Shown here one piece after another: positions 46,524 through 55,111 of a stretch of DNA of 64,000 nt. Source of the DNA: Phocaeicola coprophilus (GTDB lineage Bacteria > Bacteroidota > Bacteroidia > Bacteroidales > Bacteroidaceae); assembly GCA_016900015.1 (NCBI GenBank), contig JACJJM010000010.1, positions 1 to 64,000 on the forward strand, written 5' to 3'. The notes beneath the pieces were generated by a model. That model worked only from the letters and a program-made list of their open reading frames with translations. It searched no databases and was not told where the DNA came from. Each line of letters opens with the position of its first letter. Position 1 is the first letter of the stretch. Made by a program: the position numbers and the translations under genes.

Positions 46524-47660
46524 ATGAAAACACATCTCATCCCCGTCCTTCTGGCGGCTGTCTTCCTCACAGCCTGCCGCCCACAGGCTTCCAAGCCTGA
46601 GGCCATCCCTGCTGACATCACATCCGCAGCCGGTTCTCTTCCGGCAAGCAACAGGCCGGAAACGTACACATCCCTGCCGCAACTCGACACCAACCAAATC
46701 TACACCCAGAAGGAACTCCGCCACATACAGGACTCCTTGGCCTGGCGTCTCCAAGCCGTGACCGACGACACTGTGGGGGAAAACGTGACGGGATACGGCC
46801 TTGGGCAAAATCATGTGCTTGTCAGCCTGCGAAGAGCTACGCCACGACTCATCGAACAGTTCCGGCGCAAAGTGATGGACTCCCCGGCCATCAAGTTCTC
46901 AGGTCCGGACACACCTTTTCCGGATACTTTCACCGCTCCCACCGAAGTCCGGGGTGTCAGCCTTCGCGCCCTGACCTCCGTCCTGCCCCTCTCAGACAGG
47001 ATCGTCACTCTGGAGCTAATCAACCGTGGCGATGTCCCTGTCTTCTACGGTGAGATGTACAGCATGACCTACGAAGACCCCAAAGGCGTGTGGCGCAACT
47101 ATCCGGGAGAAGACTTCTTCATCGCCGTGGAGCATGAACTTCCGGCCCGTTCTGTCCACCGCCTCACTGCCCGTCTGTATCCCCTCGTCAACGAACATTT
47201 CCCCACACGCTTCCGCTATTTCCACCGCGTGGGCATAGGTTCGGCACAGGACGTCCTGCTCATGTGTGAGTTCTGCCTCGCCGACGTGTCTGCCCCGACC
47301 CTGCTGTCGCCCACGATTATCCCGCAAGACACCGTTGCTAACCCCCGTTCGCCTGAAGAACCATTCTACGACTTAGTGGATGAAATGCCCGAGTTCCCCG
47401 GCGGACTGGACTCATTGTTCAGTTTCATCAAACGGCAGAAACGTCCGGACACCTGCGCGATGGGGCGGATTATCATGCGCTTCGTCGTAGAGAAAGACGG
47501 CAGCTTGACCCATCTCGAAGTACTCCGCGGCATAGATGCCGAGGCAGACAGTTTCGCCATCCGCACGGTACGGGCCATGCCCCGCTGGAAGCCGGGACGG
47601 CACGAAGGCCGGACGGTGCGCGTGCGCTACGTCATCCCTATCACGTTCAACATACAATGA
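46524..47660 (+). CDS. TonB-C domain lipoprotein, paralogue 2
   Basis: A 378-residue protein with lipobox FLTAC (Cys18). The signal-coding region shares a run of about 45 identical bases with paralogue 1 (46555-46600 versus 45366-45411), pointing to recent duplication or gene conversion. Middle domain: GVSLRALTSVLPLSDRIVTL, MTYEDPKGVWRNYPG, FRYFHRVGIG. C-terminal TonB-like domain begins EMPEFPGGLDSLFSFI and includes FVVEKDGSLTHLEVLRGID and MPRWKPGRHEG, closer to the family consensus than paralogue 1. Starts 18 bp after it. Confidence 0.78.
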   Translation: MKTHLIPVLLAAVFLTACRPQASKPEAIPADITSAAGSLPASNRPETYTSLPQLDTNQIYTQKELRHIQDSLAWRLQAVTDDTVGENVTGYGLGQNHVLVSLRRATPRLIEQFRRKVMDSPAIKFSGPDTPFPDTFTAPTEVRGVSLRALTSVLPLSDRIVTLELINRGDVPVFYGEMYSMTYEDPKGVWRNYPGEDFFIAVEHELPARSVHRLTARLYPLVNEHFPTRFRYFHRVGIGSAQDVLLMCEFCLADVSAPTLLSPTIIPQDTVANPRSPEEPFYDLVDEMPEFPGGLDSLFSFIKRQKRPDTCAMGRIIMRFVVEKDGSLTHLEVLRGIDAEADSFAIRTVRAMPRWKPGRHEGRTVRVRYVIPITFNIQ

Positions 47661-47712
47661 AATACTTCATACATCAGAATCAAACAAATTAATCCCCAAA
47701 TCTCATCACATC

Positions 47713-48783
47713 ATGAAACCACATCTTATCTATCTTCTCCTCGCCCTCAGCCTCGCGCTGTCGGCACCTGTGCGGGCCTCACGTCCGGACACACTCCATA
47801 CAGACTCCGTACACCTCGTGCTCCAACGCTGGGAAAGAGCACGCCGCACCTACGACACCATCCAGCAACGCCTGAGTATTTCGCACAACGACACCGTGCG
47901 TCAAAACCTGATAGACTGCGACATCAATGAAGAATATATCCGTATCCGCCTCATTAACGCCACGGAGCGCGACATAGACATGTTCCGACGCACCGTGATG
48001 GACTCCCCGCTGTTCATCTTCGAAGGCTTGGACACGACGGATGAAAATCCCGCCTGCGCACCCACCGACACCTTGGGCGTCAGCCTCCGAGTCCTGACCT
48101 CCGTCCTGCCCCTCTCGGCAGACAGCCTCACTTTCGAGCTGGTCAACCGCAGCGGGAGCACGGTCTTTGTCAATCAAAGAGGCTTCCTCACCTACGAAGA
48201 CCCCGAAGGTGTGTGGCGAAACTATCCCGGATCGGAGGAAAACCGGACGACAGACTACGAACTTCCTCCCGCCTATGTTCATACCCTCACCGCCGATCTG
48301 TTTCCGCTCGCCAACCGACACCGCCCCACGCGCTTCCGCTATTTCCACCGCGTGGACATAGGCCCACACCAAGACATCCTGCTCATGTGTGAGTTTCGCC
48401 TCGCGGATGTGCCAACTCCGACCCTGCTGTCGCCCACAGTCGAATCCGGACTGACCCGCTCCGACGCGTGGACAGAGGCAGTCAAAGTCTACGGCATAAC
48501 CGACGAGATGCCTGAATATCCCGATGGATACAAGGCAATGATGAAGTTCTTAAACGACAGGGAATCGCTACGGGGAGACATACAGAAGACGGTCATCGTG
48601 CAGTTCGTAGTCGAACCGGATGGCTCATTGGCCAATGTCAAAGTATGCAAGCCCTATGACCGCTTCATGGACGAACATGCCGAAAGTATCGTCCGAAGCA
48701 TGCCCCGCTGGATACCGGGACGGTATGAAGGCCGGCCTGCACGTATACTCTACCTCGTCCCAATCCGTTACAGACTATGGTGA
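47713..48783 (+). CDS. TonB-C domain exported protein, paralogue 3
   Basis: A 356-residue protein starting at 47713 (MKPHLIYLLLALSLALSAPVRA). It has a normal signal peptide and no lipobox cysteine, unlike its two neighbours, so the three products probably differ in location. The middle domain (GVSLRVLTSVLPLSADSL, LTYEDPEGVWRNYPG, FRYFHRVDIG) is very similar to paralogue 2. The TonB-like end has EMPEYPDGYKAMMKFL, FVVEPDGSLANVKVCKPYD and MPRWIPGRYEG. The canonical FPGG motif is changed to YPDG. Confidence 0.76.
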   Translation: MKPHLIYLLLALSLALSAPVRASRPDTLHTDSVHLVLQRWERARRTYDTIQQRLSISHNDTVRQNLIDCDINEEYIRIRLINATERDIDMFRRTVMDSPLFIFEGLDTTDENPACAPTDTLGVSLRVLTSVLPLSADSLTFELVNRSGSTVFVNQRGFLTYEDPEGVWRNYPGSEENRTTDYELPPAYVHTLTADLFPLANRHRPTRFRYFHRVDIGPHQDILLMCEFRLADVPTPTLLSPTVESGLTRSDAWTEAVKVYGITDEMPEYPDGYKAMMKFLNDRESLRGDIQKTVIVQFVVEPDGSLANVKVCKPYDRFMDEHAESIVRSMPRWIPGRYEGRPARILYLVPIRYRLW

Positions 48784-48816
48784 ATCATCTCCCACGTCGT
48801 ACTCAAAGCAAACAGA

Positions 48817-48927
48817 AGCCCCACCCAAGCCCTCCCCCGAGGGGAGGGCTTTAGGGCATGACTATCGGGATAAATAAAATATAATCATACCTAAAGCTCT
48901 CCCTTCGGGGGAGGGTGGGGAGGGGCT
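48817..48927. repeat. Inverted-repeat element of about 110 bp
   Basis: The left arm (AGCCCTCCCCCGAGGGGAGG, 48828-48847, then GCTTTAGG) and the right arm (CCTAAAGCTCTCCC then TTCGGGGGAGGG, 48890-48912) are inverted copies of each other extending outward through CCCC/GGGG tracts to about 48817 and 48927. Each arm is itself a hairpin. The inner 35 bp is AT-rich. It lies between convergent genes and may also act as a terminator, although T-runs are short. Confidence 0.6.
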
Positions 48928-48960
48928 GCTTGGGAAGGTTAGGTCGGGGCTGCCTCCTGT

Positions 48961-49428
48961 TTACAGCTCCCCATCGTCGCCGCTGCCGCCCGGTTCTGTG
49001 GGCGTCTCGTCCGGGGTCGTAGCCGTGTCAAGCTTCAGTTCTTCCCAAAAGACGTCGGAGCTTACCAGCGAACGGGTCGTCACCTGGTTCTTGACACCCC
49101 GGGTCGTCTCCGGAATGAACCTCACCCGCGTACCGATTATCTGTTTGGCCGAAACTTCGTCAGCCGTATCTACGCCTTGACCTTGGGCGTTAGGCGTGTA
49201 GTAGAACGTTCCGACGCCGTCTAATTTGACCGTACGTCCGGAGTTCATATACTCGCCCAGTACCTTGCCCAGGTTTCCCAACAGTGAGTAGCAGTCTCCG
49301 GGACTGAGTGCGGAGAGGTCTGCCAGGCGGTTTGCCACTTCTTTTGTCGTGACCGGCTTGCCGATGGTCACGCCTTGGGGATACCATTTCCCATTTACTT
49401 TACGCTGTACTTTACGATAGTAAGCCAT
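48961..49428 (-). CDS. HU-like DNA-binding protein (Bacteroidetes HU-HIG type)
   Basis: A 155-residue protein. Residues 1-125 resemble the HU-related family of Bacteroidetes: start MAYYRKVQRKVNGKWYPQGV, helix-rich KEVANRLADLSALSPGDCYSLLGNLGKVL, and VKLDGVGTFYYTPNAQGQG. A Thr/Pro/Gly-rich tail (about 130-155) follows. It is longer than classical HU (90 residues). Likely nucleoid or phage-type DNA binding. The upstream region carries a 22-bp repeat array that could be its regulatory region. Confidence 0.82.
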   Translation of the reverse strand: MAYYRKVQRKVNGKWYPQGVTIGKPVTTKEVANRLADLSALSPGDCYSLLGNLGKVLGEYMNSGRTVKLDGVGTFYYTPNAQGQGVDTADEVSAKQIIGTRVRFIPETTRGVKNQVTTRSLVSSDVFWEELKLDTATTPDETPTEPGGSGDDGEL

Positions 49429-49455
49429 ATTATATAAGTTTTGTGTCTTTCATAT

Positions 49456-49543
49456 CTCAGAGTTGTTCTTATCAAAAGTCAGACCTTTGGTAGTCTGAAG
49501 TCAGACCTTTGTTAGTTAAAGGTCAGACCTTTGTTTAGCTCAT
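49456..49543. repeat. 22-bp direct repeats upstream of the HU-like gene
   Basis: GTCAGACCTTTG occurs at 49478, 49500 and 49522, exactly 22 bp apart; a weaker unit (CTCAGAGTTG) begins at 49456. The copies lie 28-115 bp upstream of the HU-like start codon, where operators would be. The remainder of 49544-49760 is AT-rich with no feature I can name. Confidence 0.75.
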
Positions 49544-49761
49544 CTCTAATAGCTATGGCAGACTAGTTAAATATGTGTGCAATATAAATATATTTTTTTA
49601 TAAAAACAAACTATTTCTAAAATATATTTTCAACGGTTTTCAATCCATCATATAATTGAAATCTACATATTTGCTTTATGTGAAAAATAAAAATGATGTA
49701 TAATAGGATACATAGACAAATGACGCATCATCACAGTCGGACATTAAATTCTCTGCCATTC

Positions 49762-49792
49762 TTGCACGATTCGGGAGGAATACATACCTTTG
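49762..49792 (+). promoter_or_regulatory. Promoter of the cobalamin riboswitch operon
   Basis: TTG (49762-49764), a 20-bp spacer and TACCTTTG (49785-49792). Predicted start about 49799, at the beginning of the riboswitch. Confidence 0.7.
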
Positions 49793-49798
49793 TCCCGT

Positions 49799-49985
49799 CA
49801 AGGTGAAGCCGGGACTTTCTGCCTCCGGCTTAAAAGGGAATCCGGTGTGAATCCGGAACAGTGCCCGCTACTGTGACACCCCGACACACTTCGTGCATGA
49901 AGGACATCTCCTCTGAGCCACTGCCCCGACGGGTGGGAAGGCCGTTCCTTCAGGGTGAAGCCAGGAAACCTGCCTCGACACACAC
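49799..49985 (+). promoter_or_regulatory. Cobalamin riboswitch
   Basis: The conserved cobalamin-aptamer blocks appear in order: AAAAGGGAATCCGGTGTGAA, then GTGCCCGCTACTGTGAC, then GGGTGGGAAGGCC, and the B12 box GCCAGGAAACCTGCC (49960-49974). It lies 78 bp before the chelatase gene, so the whole chelatase-receptor-PepSY run should be repressed when adenosyl- or other cobalamin is abundant. Confidence 0.93.
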
Positions 49986-50062
49986 CGGCCGTCAGTCTTC
50001 CCGGGTTTGGGAGCGACAGGCGGATGGTTCGATGGAATCATCCTTACTAAATACATATTACT

Positions 50063-51004
50063 ATGAACATCTTTAAGACTTTGGCCCTATGCCTACTCAT
50101 GGCCGCGGGCTTCGGCACGCCGATGCGTGCACACGGTGACGGACAGTTTGTCCACGCAGACCTCATGGCATCCATGCAGCCGGGCGACAAGGCCGCACTT
50201 CTGGTCGTGCATTTCGGCACGACACACGACGACACGCGTGCGCTTACCCTCGATGCGATTACCAAACGAATGCGTCGCGAGTTCCCGTCGCTCGAGGTGC
50301 GCGAGGCATACACGTCGCGCATCGTCATGCGTCGGCTCGGGGAGCGGGGCATACGCAAGCTGAATCCTGTCCAGGCCCTAGCCGGACTGCTCACTGACGG
50401 CTATACGCATGTCATCATCCAGTCTACGAATGTCATTGACGGCATCGAGATGGAGAGCCTGCGTCGCGACGCGGCCCAGATGTCCCCATTCTTCAAGGAA
50501 ATCCGCATCGGCACGCCGATGCTCTATGCTCCTGACGACTACCGTCAGGTCATCCGTGCGCTCTCGGAGCAGGAGACCGGCGGGGCATTTACCCTCCTCA
50601 TCGGACACGGGACTTACACGCCCACGACGGCGCAGTATGCCATGCTCGACTACATGCTCCATGCTTCCGGCCATGAGGACTACGCAGTCGCCACGGTCGA
50701 GGGTTATCCTTCGCTGGACGACGCCCTTGCCTACGTCAGGAAGCAGAAGAAAGTACGCCGCTTGCGCCTTGTCCCCTTCATGCTCGTCGCAGGAGACCAT
50801 GCGAAGAATGACATCGCAGGCGAAATGCGTGAGCGGCTCGAACGGGAGGGCTATGAGGTGGAGGTCGTGCTCGAGGGCCTCGGCCAACAGGAGGCCATAC
50901 AGGACATCTTCGTCGCGCATGCCCATTTCATGCTGACCCATCGCCTCCAGGACATACAGGCGAAGAAGAAGGCCTACGCGGCCGGACAGGATAAGTCCGA
51001 ATAA
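50063..51004 (+). CDS. Exported CbiK-type sirohydrochlorin cobaltochelatase-like protein
   Basis: A 313-residue protein of the CbiK class II chelatase family. It has an N-terminal signal peptide (MNIFKTLALCLLMAAGFGTPMRA), so it is periplasmic like the CbiK-P form described in Desulfovibrio. Metal-site histidines are His182 in LLIGHGTYTP and His246 in MLVAGDHAKND; VVHFGTTHDDTR near residue 50 is also typical. CbiK inserts cobalt into sirohydrochlorin; related periplasmic proteins in this phylum (HmuS) act in haem use. Riboswitch control links it to cobalamin or tetrapyrrole scavenging. First gene of the operon. Confidence 0.87.
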   Translation: MNIFKTLALCLLMAAGFGTPMRAHGDGQFVHADLMASMQPGDKAALLVVHFGTTHDDTRALTLDAITKRMRREFPSLEVREAYTSRIVMRRLGERGIRKLNPVQALAGLLTDGYTHVIIQSTNVIDGIEMESLRRDAAQMSPFFKEIRIGTPMLYAPDDYRQVIRALSEQETGGAFTLLIGHGTYTPTTAQYAMLDYMLHASGHEDYAVATVEGYPSLDDALAYVRKQKKVRRLRLVPFMLVAGDHAKNDIAGEMRERLEREGYEVEVVLEGLGQQEAIQDIFVAHAHFMLTHRLQDIQAKKKAYAAGQDKSE

Positions 51005-51100
51005 GAATCCATCCCATTTACTGACTCATTCCCACGACAGACGGACATCAGACCCGATGCCCGCCCGGGGAATCATATACCCAAATCAAACCAAGAGCAT

Positions 51101-53488
51101 ATGAAGAAAGTATTGTTTATCTGTGGATTGGCAGTCGTGTCTGCCAATCTGTGCGCCCAATCCCAATCGGAAGCGCAAGTGAATAAAGACGACTCGGCCA
51201 TCCACATCCGCGAAGTCATCATCGAAGCCCGTCAGATGAGGCGTTCGCAGGTGTCCCGCCTCGATGTTCCGGCCAAGGATCTCCCCATCTCGATGAATTC
51301 CCTCTCCGGACATAGCCTCGAACTCCGCGGCATCCAGAACCTCCAGGACGCGACCCGTTTCCTCCCCGCCGTGCGGATGCAGACGTCTTACGGTGCGTTC
51401 CAGCAACTCCAGGTCCGGGGTTTTGACCATGCGGTCATCCTCGTGGACGGCATTCGTGACGAACGTTCAGCCATCCAGAACTCGTATCCCGTGAGTGACC
51501 TCTCGGCTGTGGAAAGCATCGAGCTGCTGAAAGGGCCTGCCGCCGTCCTGTATGGACACTCGACCGTCGGCGGGGTGCTCAACATTGTCCGCCGTCAGCC
51601 TACGGCCACACGTACGCTTCATGCCAAGATGAGCTACGGCAGCTTTGACAGCAAGTCCGCGACCATGGGTCTCGGAGGCCGTTTGCTTGGTCCGTTCGAC
51701 TACTATGGCAGTATCAATTACTCGACGCAGGAGGGATGGCGGGATAACGGCAATACCCGCTTCTCCGGCTACCTGGCCCTCGGTGCAGACCTGACCAGTC
51801 GCGACCGGCTAGACATCCGGGGCGGGTTCAACCGCGATTTCTATGGCACGGAAATCGGACTTCCGCCCCTCATGTCACGGGATGTGTATGATGCTTCCTC
51901 CGACGCGCTTTATCTCCCCTCCGGGGCAATGCTGCCCGGACTCGACAAGGAAGCCCGGTACAACAACGAATCGGACTTCATGCACCACCGGGGGTGGAAC
52001 ATCTCGGCTTCTTATACACACACATTCATCCCGGCTGCGAAGCTCACAGCCCGCCTGGCCTATACAGACGATGATATAAACTATTTCGGAACGGAGTCAC
52101 TGTCGTATCTCGAAAGCAACGAACCTATTTACAGCCACTATTACTGGACAACTGACCGCAAGACAGGGGAGAAGGCCAAACGCTATATCTGCCTGGACAG
52201 CCTCTCCGTGTCCTCGCCCCTGCGCTTCTCCCACCTGGCCAAGACGGTAAACGGGGCTGTGGAGCTGGGAGGACGGTTCTCGACAGGATTCATCCGCCAC
52301 ACGTATCTCGGCGGCTATACGTTCGTGGCCCTCAACCGTACATCTTATTCAGGCTACAATCTGGGGACAGACGTCTGGGGTCCGGGACTTTACTCGCATG
52401 TGTCCGTACATGACCCCCACAGCATGGGGTACATGGACTCAAAGTTCTCACGGGCGACTGTCACCCACCACTATTCCAACAGCCTCTCGCTCCAGGACCT
52501 GATGGAGCTGGGCCCACGCTGGAGAGTGCTCGTGGCCGTGCGCGGAGACTTCTTCCGTTACCTGACGGCCACAGCCAGTACGCCTACGGGCCGACGTGAG
52601 TGGGAGGAGCGTGGCGACTTATCCCGTATCCGTAACCGTGCGCTCACCTACCGCTTCGGAGCTGTCTACGAACCTCTACCAACCTTGTCCCTCTATGCAT
52701 CCTGGTCCAATTTCTTTATGCCCATACGAACCGTATATTCCGAGAATGTCATCTATGTGAACGCATCGGGCCACCGCTTCGTGCCTGACAAGGGTGGAGA
52801 GGTGTTCAAGCCCGAATCAGGCTACCAGGCAGAGGCTGGCATCAAGTACACCGTCGGTACACTCCTGGAGGCCAATGCCAGCCTATTCTATATCCGGAAG
52901 GAGAACAGCCGCACATCGCTCCTCACAGGCTTTACGGACGAGGATGGCACGGAAAAGTCCGTATATGGGCAGATAGGCTCACAAAGCTCCAAAGGGTTCG
53001 ATGTCGACCTGACCCTCCGTCCTCTTCCGGAGCTGACGATGACGGCAGGCTATACCTACAACAACGCACGTATCCGACGTATGGCCCGTGTGCAAGACCT
53101 GGCCATCGCCGAGGCGCTCTATGACGGAACGACGACTGAGGACTACGATCGTGCGAACAATGCAGGCCACTGGCAGGCCAACGTCCCCAATCAGACCTTT
53201 TATGCGCTGGGCAGCTATACGGTACCGAAGGGGCTGCTCCGCGGCTTGGGCCTCCATCTAAGCACGAGCTACTCGGGCAAGGTCTACCGCAGCGCAGCAA
53301 ACACGACGTGGTTCGACCCCTATTGGCTGACGGACATGGGCCTGTCCTATACGTTCCGAACTCAAGTCCGCCTGACCCTGAACATGAACAACATCTGTAA
53401 CCATTCCTACTACAACCAGGCTTTGGGCAACCAGCTCGTGCCTTCCATGCCACGTAACTTCCAGTTGTCGCTATCCTATACCTTATAA
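51101..53488 (+). CDS. TonB-dependent outer-membrane receptor (siderophore/corrinoid type)
   Basis: A 795-residue receptor with a signal peptide (ending NLCAQ), a plug domain (about 55-165; LQVRGFDHAVILVDGIRDERSA, VESIELLKGPAAVLYGHSTVGGVLNI) and a 22-strand barrel ending in an aromatic (SLSYTL). It lacks the SusC carboxypeptidase-like N-terminal extension. The sequence style is FhuA-like, but control by a cobalamin riboswitch suggests a corrinoid, cobalt or tetrapyrrole ligand. The stop overlaps the PepSY gene by one base. Confidence 0.9.
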   Translation: MKKVLFICGLAVVSANLCAQSQSEAQVNKDDSAIHIREVIIEARQMRRSQVSRLDVPAKDLPISMNSLSGHSLELRGIQNLQDATRFLPAVRMQTSYGAFQQLQVRGFDHAVILVDGIRDERSAIQNSYPVSDLSAVESIELLKGPAAVLYGHSTVGGVLNIVRRQPTATRTLHAKMSYGSFDSKSATMGLGGRLLGPFDYYGSINYSTQEGWRDNGNTRFSGYLALGADLTSRDRLDIRGGFNRDFYGTEIGLPPLMSRDVYDASSDALYLPSGAMLPGLDKEARYNNESDFMHHRGWNISASYTHTFIPAAKLTARLAYTDDDINYFGTESLSYLESNEPIYSHYYWTTDRKTGEKAKRYICLDSLSVSSPLRFSHLAKTVNGAVELGGRFSTGFIRHTYLGGYTFVALNRTSYSGYNLGTDVWGPGLYSHVSVHDPHSMGYMDSKFSRATVTHHYSNSLSLQDLMELGPRWRVLVAVRGDFFRYLTATASTPTGRREWEERGDLSRIRNRALTYRFGAVYEPLPTLSLYASWSNFFMPIRTVYSENVIYVNASGHRFVPDKGGEVFKPESGYQAEAGIKYTVGTLLEANASLFYIRKENSRTSLLTGFTDEDGTEKSVYGQIGSQSSKGFDVDLTLRPLPELTMTAGYTYNNARIRRMARVQDLAIAEALYDGTTTEDYDRANNAGHWQANVPNQTFYALGSYTVPKGLLRGLGLHLSTSYSGKVYRSAANTTWFDPYWLTDMGLSYTFRTQVRLTLNMNNICNHSYYNQALGNQLVPSMPRNFQLSLSYTL

Positions 53489-54978
53489 TGTATATGGCAC
53501 GCTCTACGACTTTTCTCACCCGGCTCATGCTCTTTCTCCACCGCATCCTGGGGACGGCCCTCTGTCTCCTCTTTGCCGTGTGGTTCTTGTCCGGGTTGGT
53601 TATGATATACCACACGTTTCCCAGAGTGACACAGGTCGAACGTATCGCCCGCCAGGACGGGCTTGAGCCAGACTCACTCCCATCCCTGGCCAGTCTCCTG
53701 CGCCGGCAGGGGCTGGATGAACCCCTGCGCGGGCTGAGTCTGAACCGGGACCTGGGGCGGACGATGTTCCATATGCGCACGGATGCCTCCCGGTTAGACC
53801 TGCCTGCCTGTCCGGCTGATACCATGCAGCCAAGCGTGGCGGAACAGATAGCCCTGCGGGTGGGGAGGTGGTGCAATGCGCCCCTGGCCCGTGTCGATAC
53901 GCTTCATGACCTCGACCAGTGGATACCTTTCAGCCGTCTCCGTTCGGACTTGCCTGTCTATAAGTTCCGTTTTGATGACCCCGAAGGTCACGAGTTATAT
54001 GTGTCCTCCCGTACAGGCGACGTCATCCAGTTCACGACCCGGAGCGAACGCTTCTGGGCCTGGCTGGGCCCCATCCCCCACTGGGTCTACTTCACCTCCC
54101 TGCGTCAGAACCAGCAGCTATGGACACGGGTGGTGATCCTCCTGTCGGGCATTGGCTGCCTGATGTGTGTCGCGGGGCTATACCTCGGCGTGCGTGACTT
54201 TCTCCTCGCACGGCGCAGGGGGAGTCTGTCACCGTTTCGGAAGCGTTCGTTCCGGTGGCATCATGTGGCGGGTATGGTGTTCGGGCTGTTTGTCCTTACG
54301 TTCTGTTTCAGCGGGATGATGTCCTTGGTCCGTCCCGCAGACGTAGGCATTCATTCCCGGCTCGGTTTTGACCCCATGCGCCGTCTGGACTCGTTGGCTG
54401 TCGCTCCGGAAGCCTGTCCGCTCGATTACCGGAAGGCGTTGCGTTCTGCCCGTGACAGTGTGCGGCAGATGGAGTGGGGGAGCTTCGGTGACATCCCGTT
54501 CTATACCCTACACACAGACGGAGGCACACTCACTGTAGACGCACGTCATCGCGACACGGTCCGGGCCTTGTCCCTGAGCCATGCGGATGTGGCCCATGTC
54601 CTCTCCCGTGTCCATCCCGGACAGGATGTGTCCATTGAGTTGCTGAATTCGTATGACAATTATTATCTCGGGCGTAGCGGACATCTCACGCTCCCGGTCT
54701 GGAAGGCGGAGGTCGACGATGCCGACCACAGTTGCTACTACATCAATCCCCGCACAGGCCGCGTCCGCTATGTGAACACCCCCTCCCGCTGGATGCATTG
54801 GATGTATCCCGCGCTGCACAGCCTCCGGCTCCGTCTGCTGGTCGATCAGCCTGTGTTATGGCATGTCTGCATGTGGGTGCTGATGTTGGGCGGGACCTGT
54901 GTTTCGCTCACCGGCGTATGGCTTGGCGTCAACTATGTTCGTCGCAAGTTCCGACGTCGGAACAGTCTCCGTGAGTGA
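53488..54978 (+). CDS. PepSY-associated transmembrane protein
   Basis: A 496-residue inner-membrane protein, possibly starting two codons later (MARSTTFLTRLML). Transmembrane segments lie at about 15-38, 215-240 and 255-280, and near the C-terminus (about 455-480); periplasmic loops hold PepSY-type sequence. Such proteins often accompany siderophore receptors and are thought to reduce or handle the imported metal complex. The one-base overlap with the receptor and shared riboswitch place it in the same uptake pathway. A long hairpin terminator follows. Confidence 0.85.
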   Translation: MYMARSTTFLTRLMLFLHRILGTALCLLFAVWFLSGLVMIYHTFPRVTQVERIARQDGLEPDSLPSLASLLRRQGLDEPLRGLSLNRDLGRTMFHMRTDASRLDLPACPADTMQPSVAEQIALRVGRWCNAPLARVDTLHDLDQWIPFSRLRSDLPVYKFRFDDPEGHELYVSSRTGDVIQFTTRSERFWAWLGPIPHWVYFTSLRQNQQLWTRVVILLSGIGCLMCVAGLYLGVRDFLLARRRGSLSPFRKRSFRWHHVAGMVFGLFVLTFCFSGMMSLVRPADVGIHSRLGFDPMRRLDSLAVAPEACPLDYRKALRSARDSVRQMEWGSFGDIPFYTLHTDGGTLTVDARHRDTVRALSLSHADVAHVLSRVHPGQDVSIELLNSYDNYYLGRSGHLTLPVWKAEVDDADHSCYYINPRTGRVRYVNTPSRWMHWMYPALHSLRLRLLVDQPVLWHVCMWVLMLGGTCVSLTGVWLGVNYVRRKFRRRNSLRE

Positions 54979-54985
54979 GCTTACC

Positions 54986-55034
54986 GGTGTCCTGTCTGCA
55001 AGCGTCCGGTCGTGTGCAGACAGGACACCGTCCT
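54986..55034 (+). terminator. Terminator of the riboswitch operon
   Basis: GGTGTCCTGTCTGCA (54986-55000) pairs perfectly over 15 bp with 55015-55029 around a 14-nt loop. The following GTCCTTT is only a weak T-run. Confidence 0.7.
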
Positions 55035-55111
55035 TTCGAAAGAAGGCGGAGTCATTCAAAAAGAATGTAAATCCTGTCCCGTCTTTCGATAAAAAGTGCC
55101 ATCTTTGCAGC

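Noticed and set aside
54899-55111. N-terminal extension of the LysE gene
   Set aside because: It runs through the PepSY gene end and a 15-bp hairpin; the transporter fold begins at 55112.
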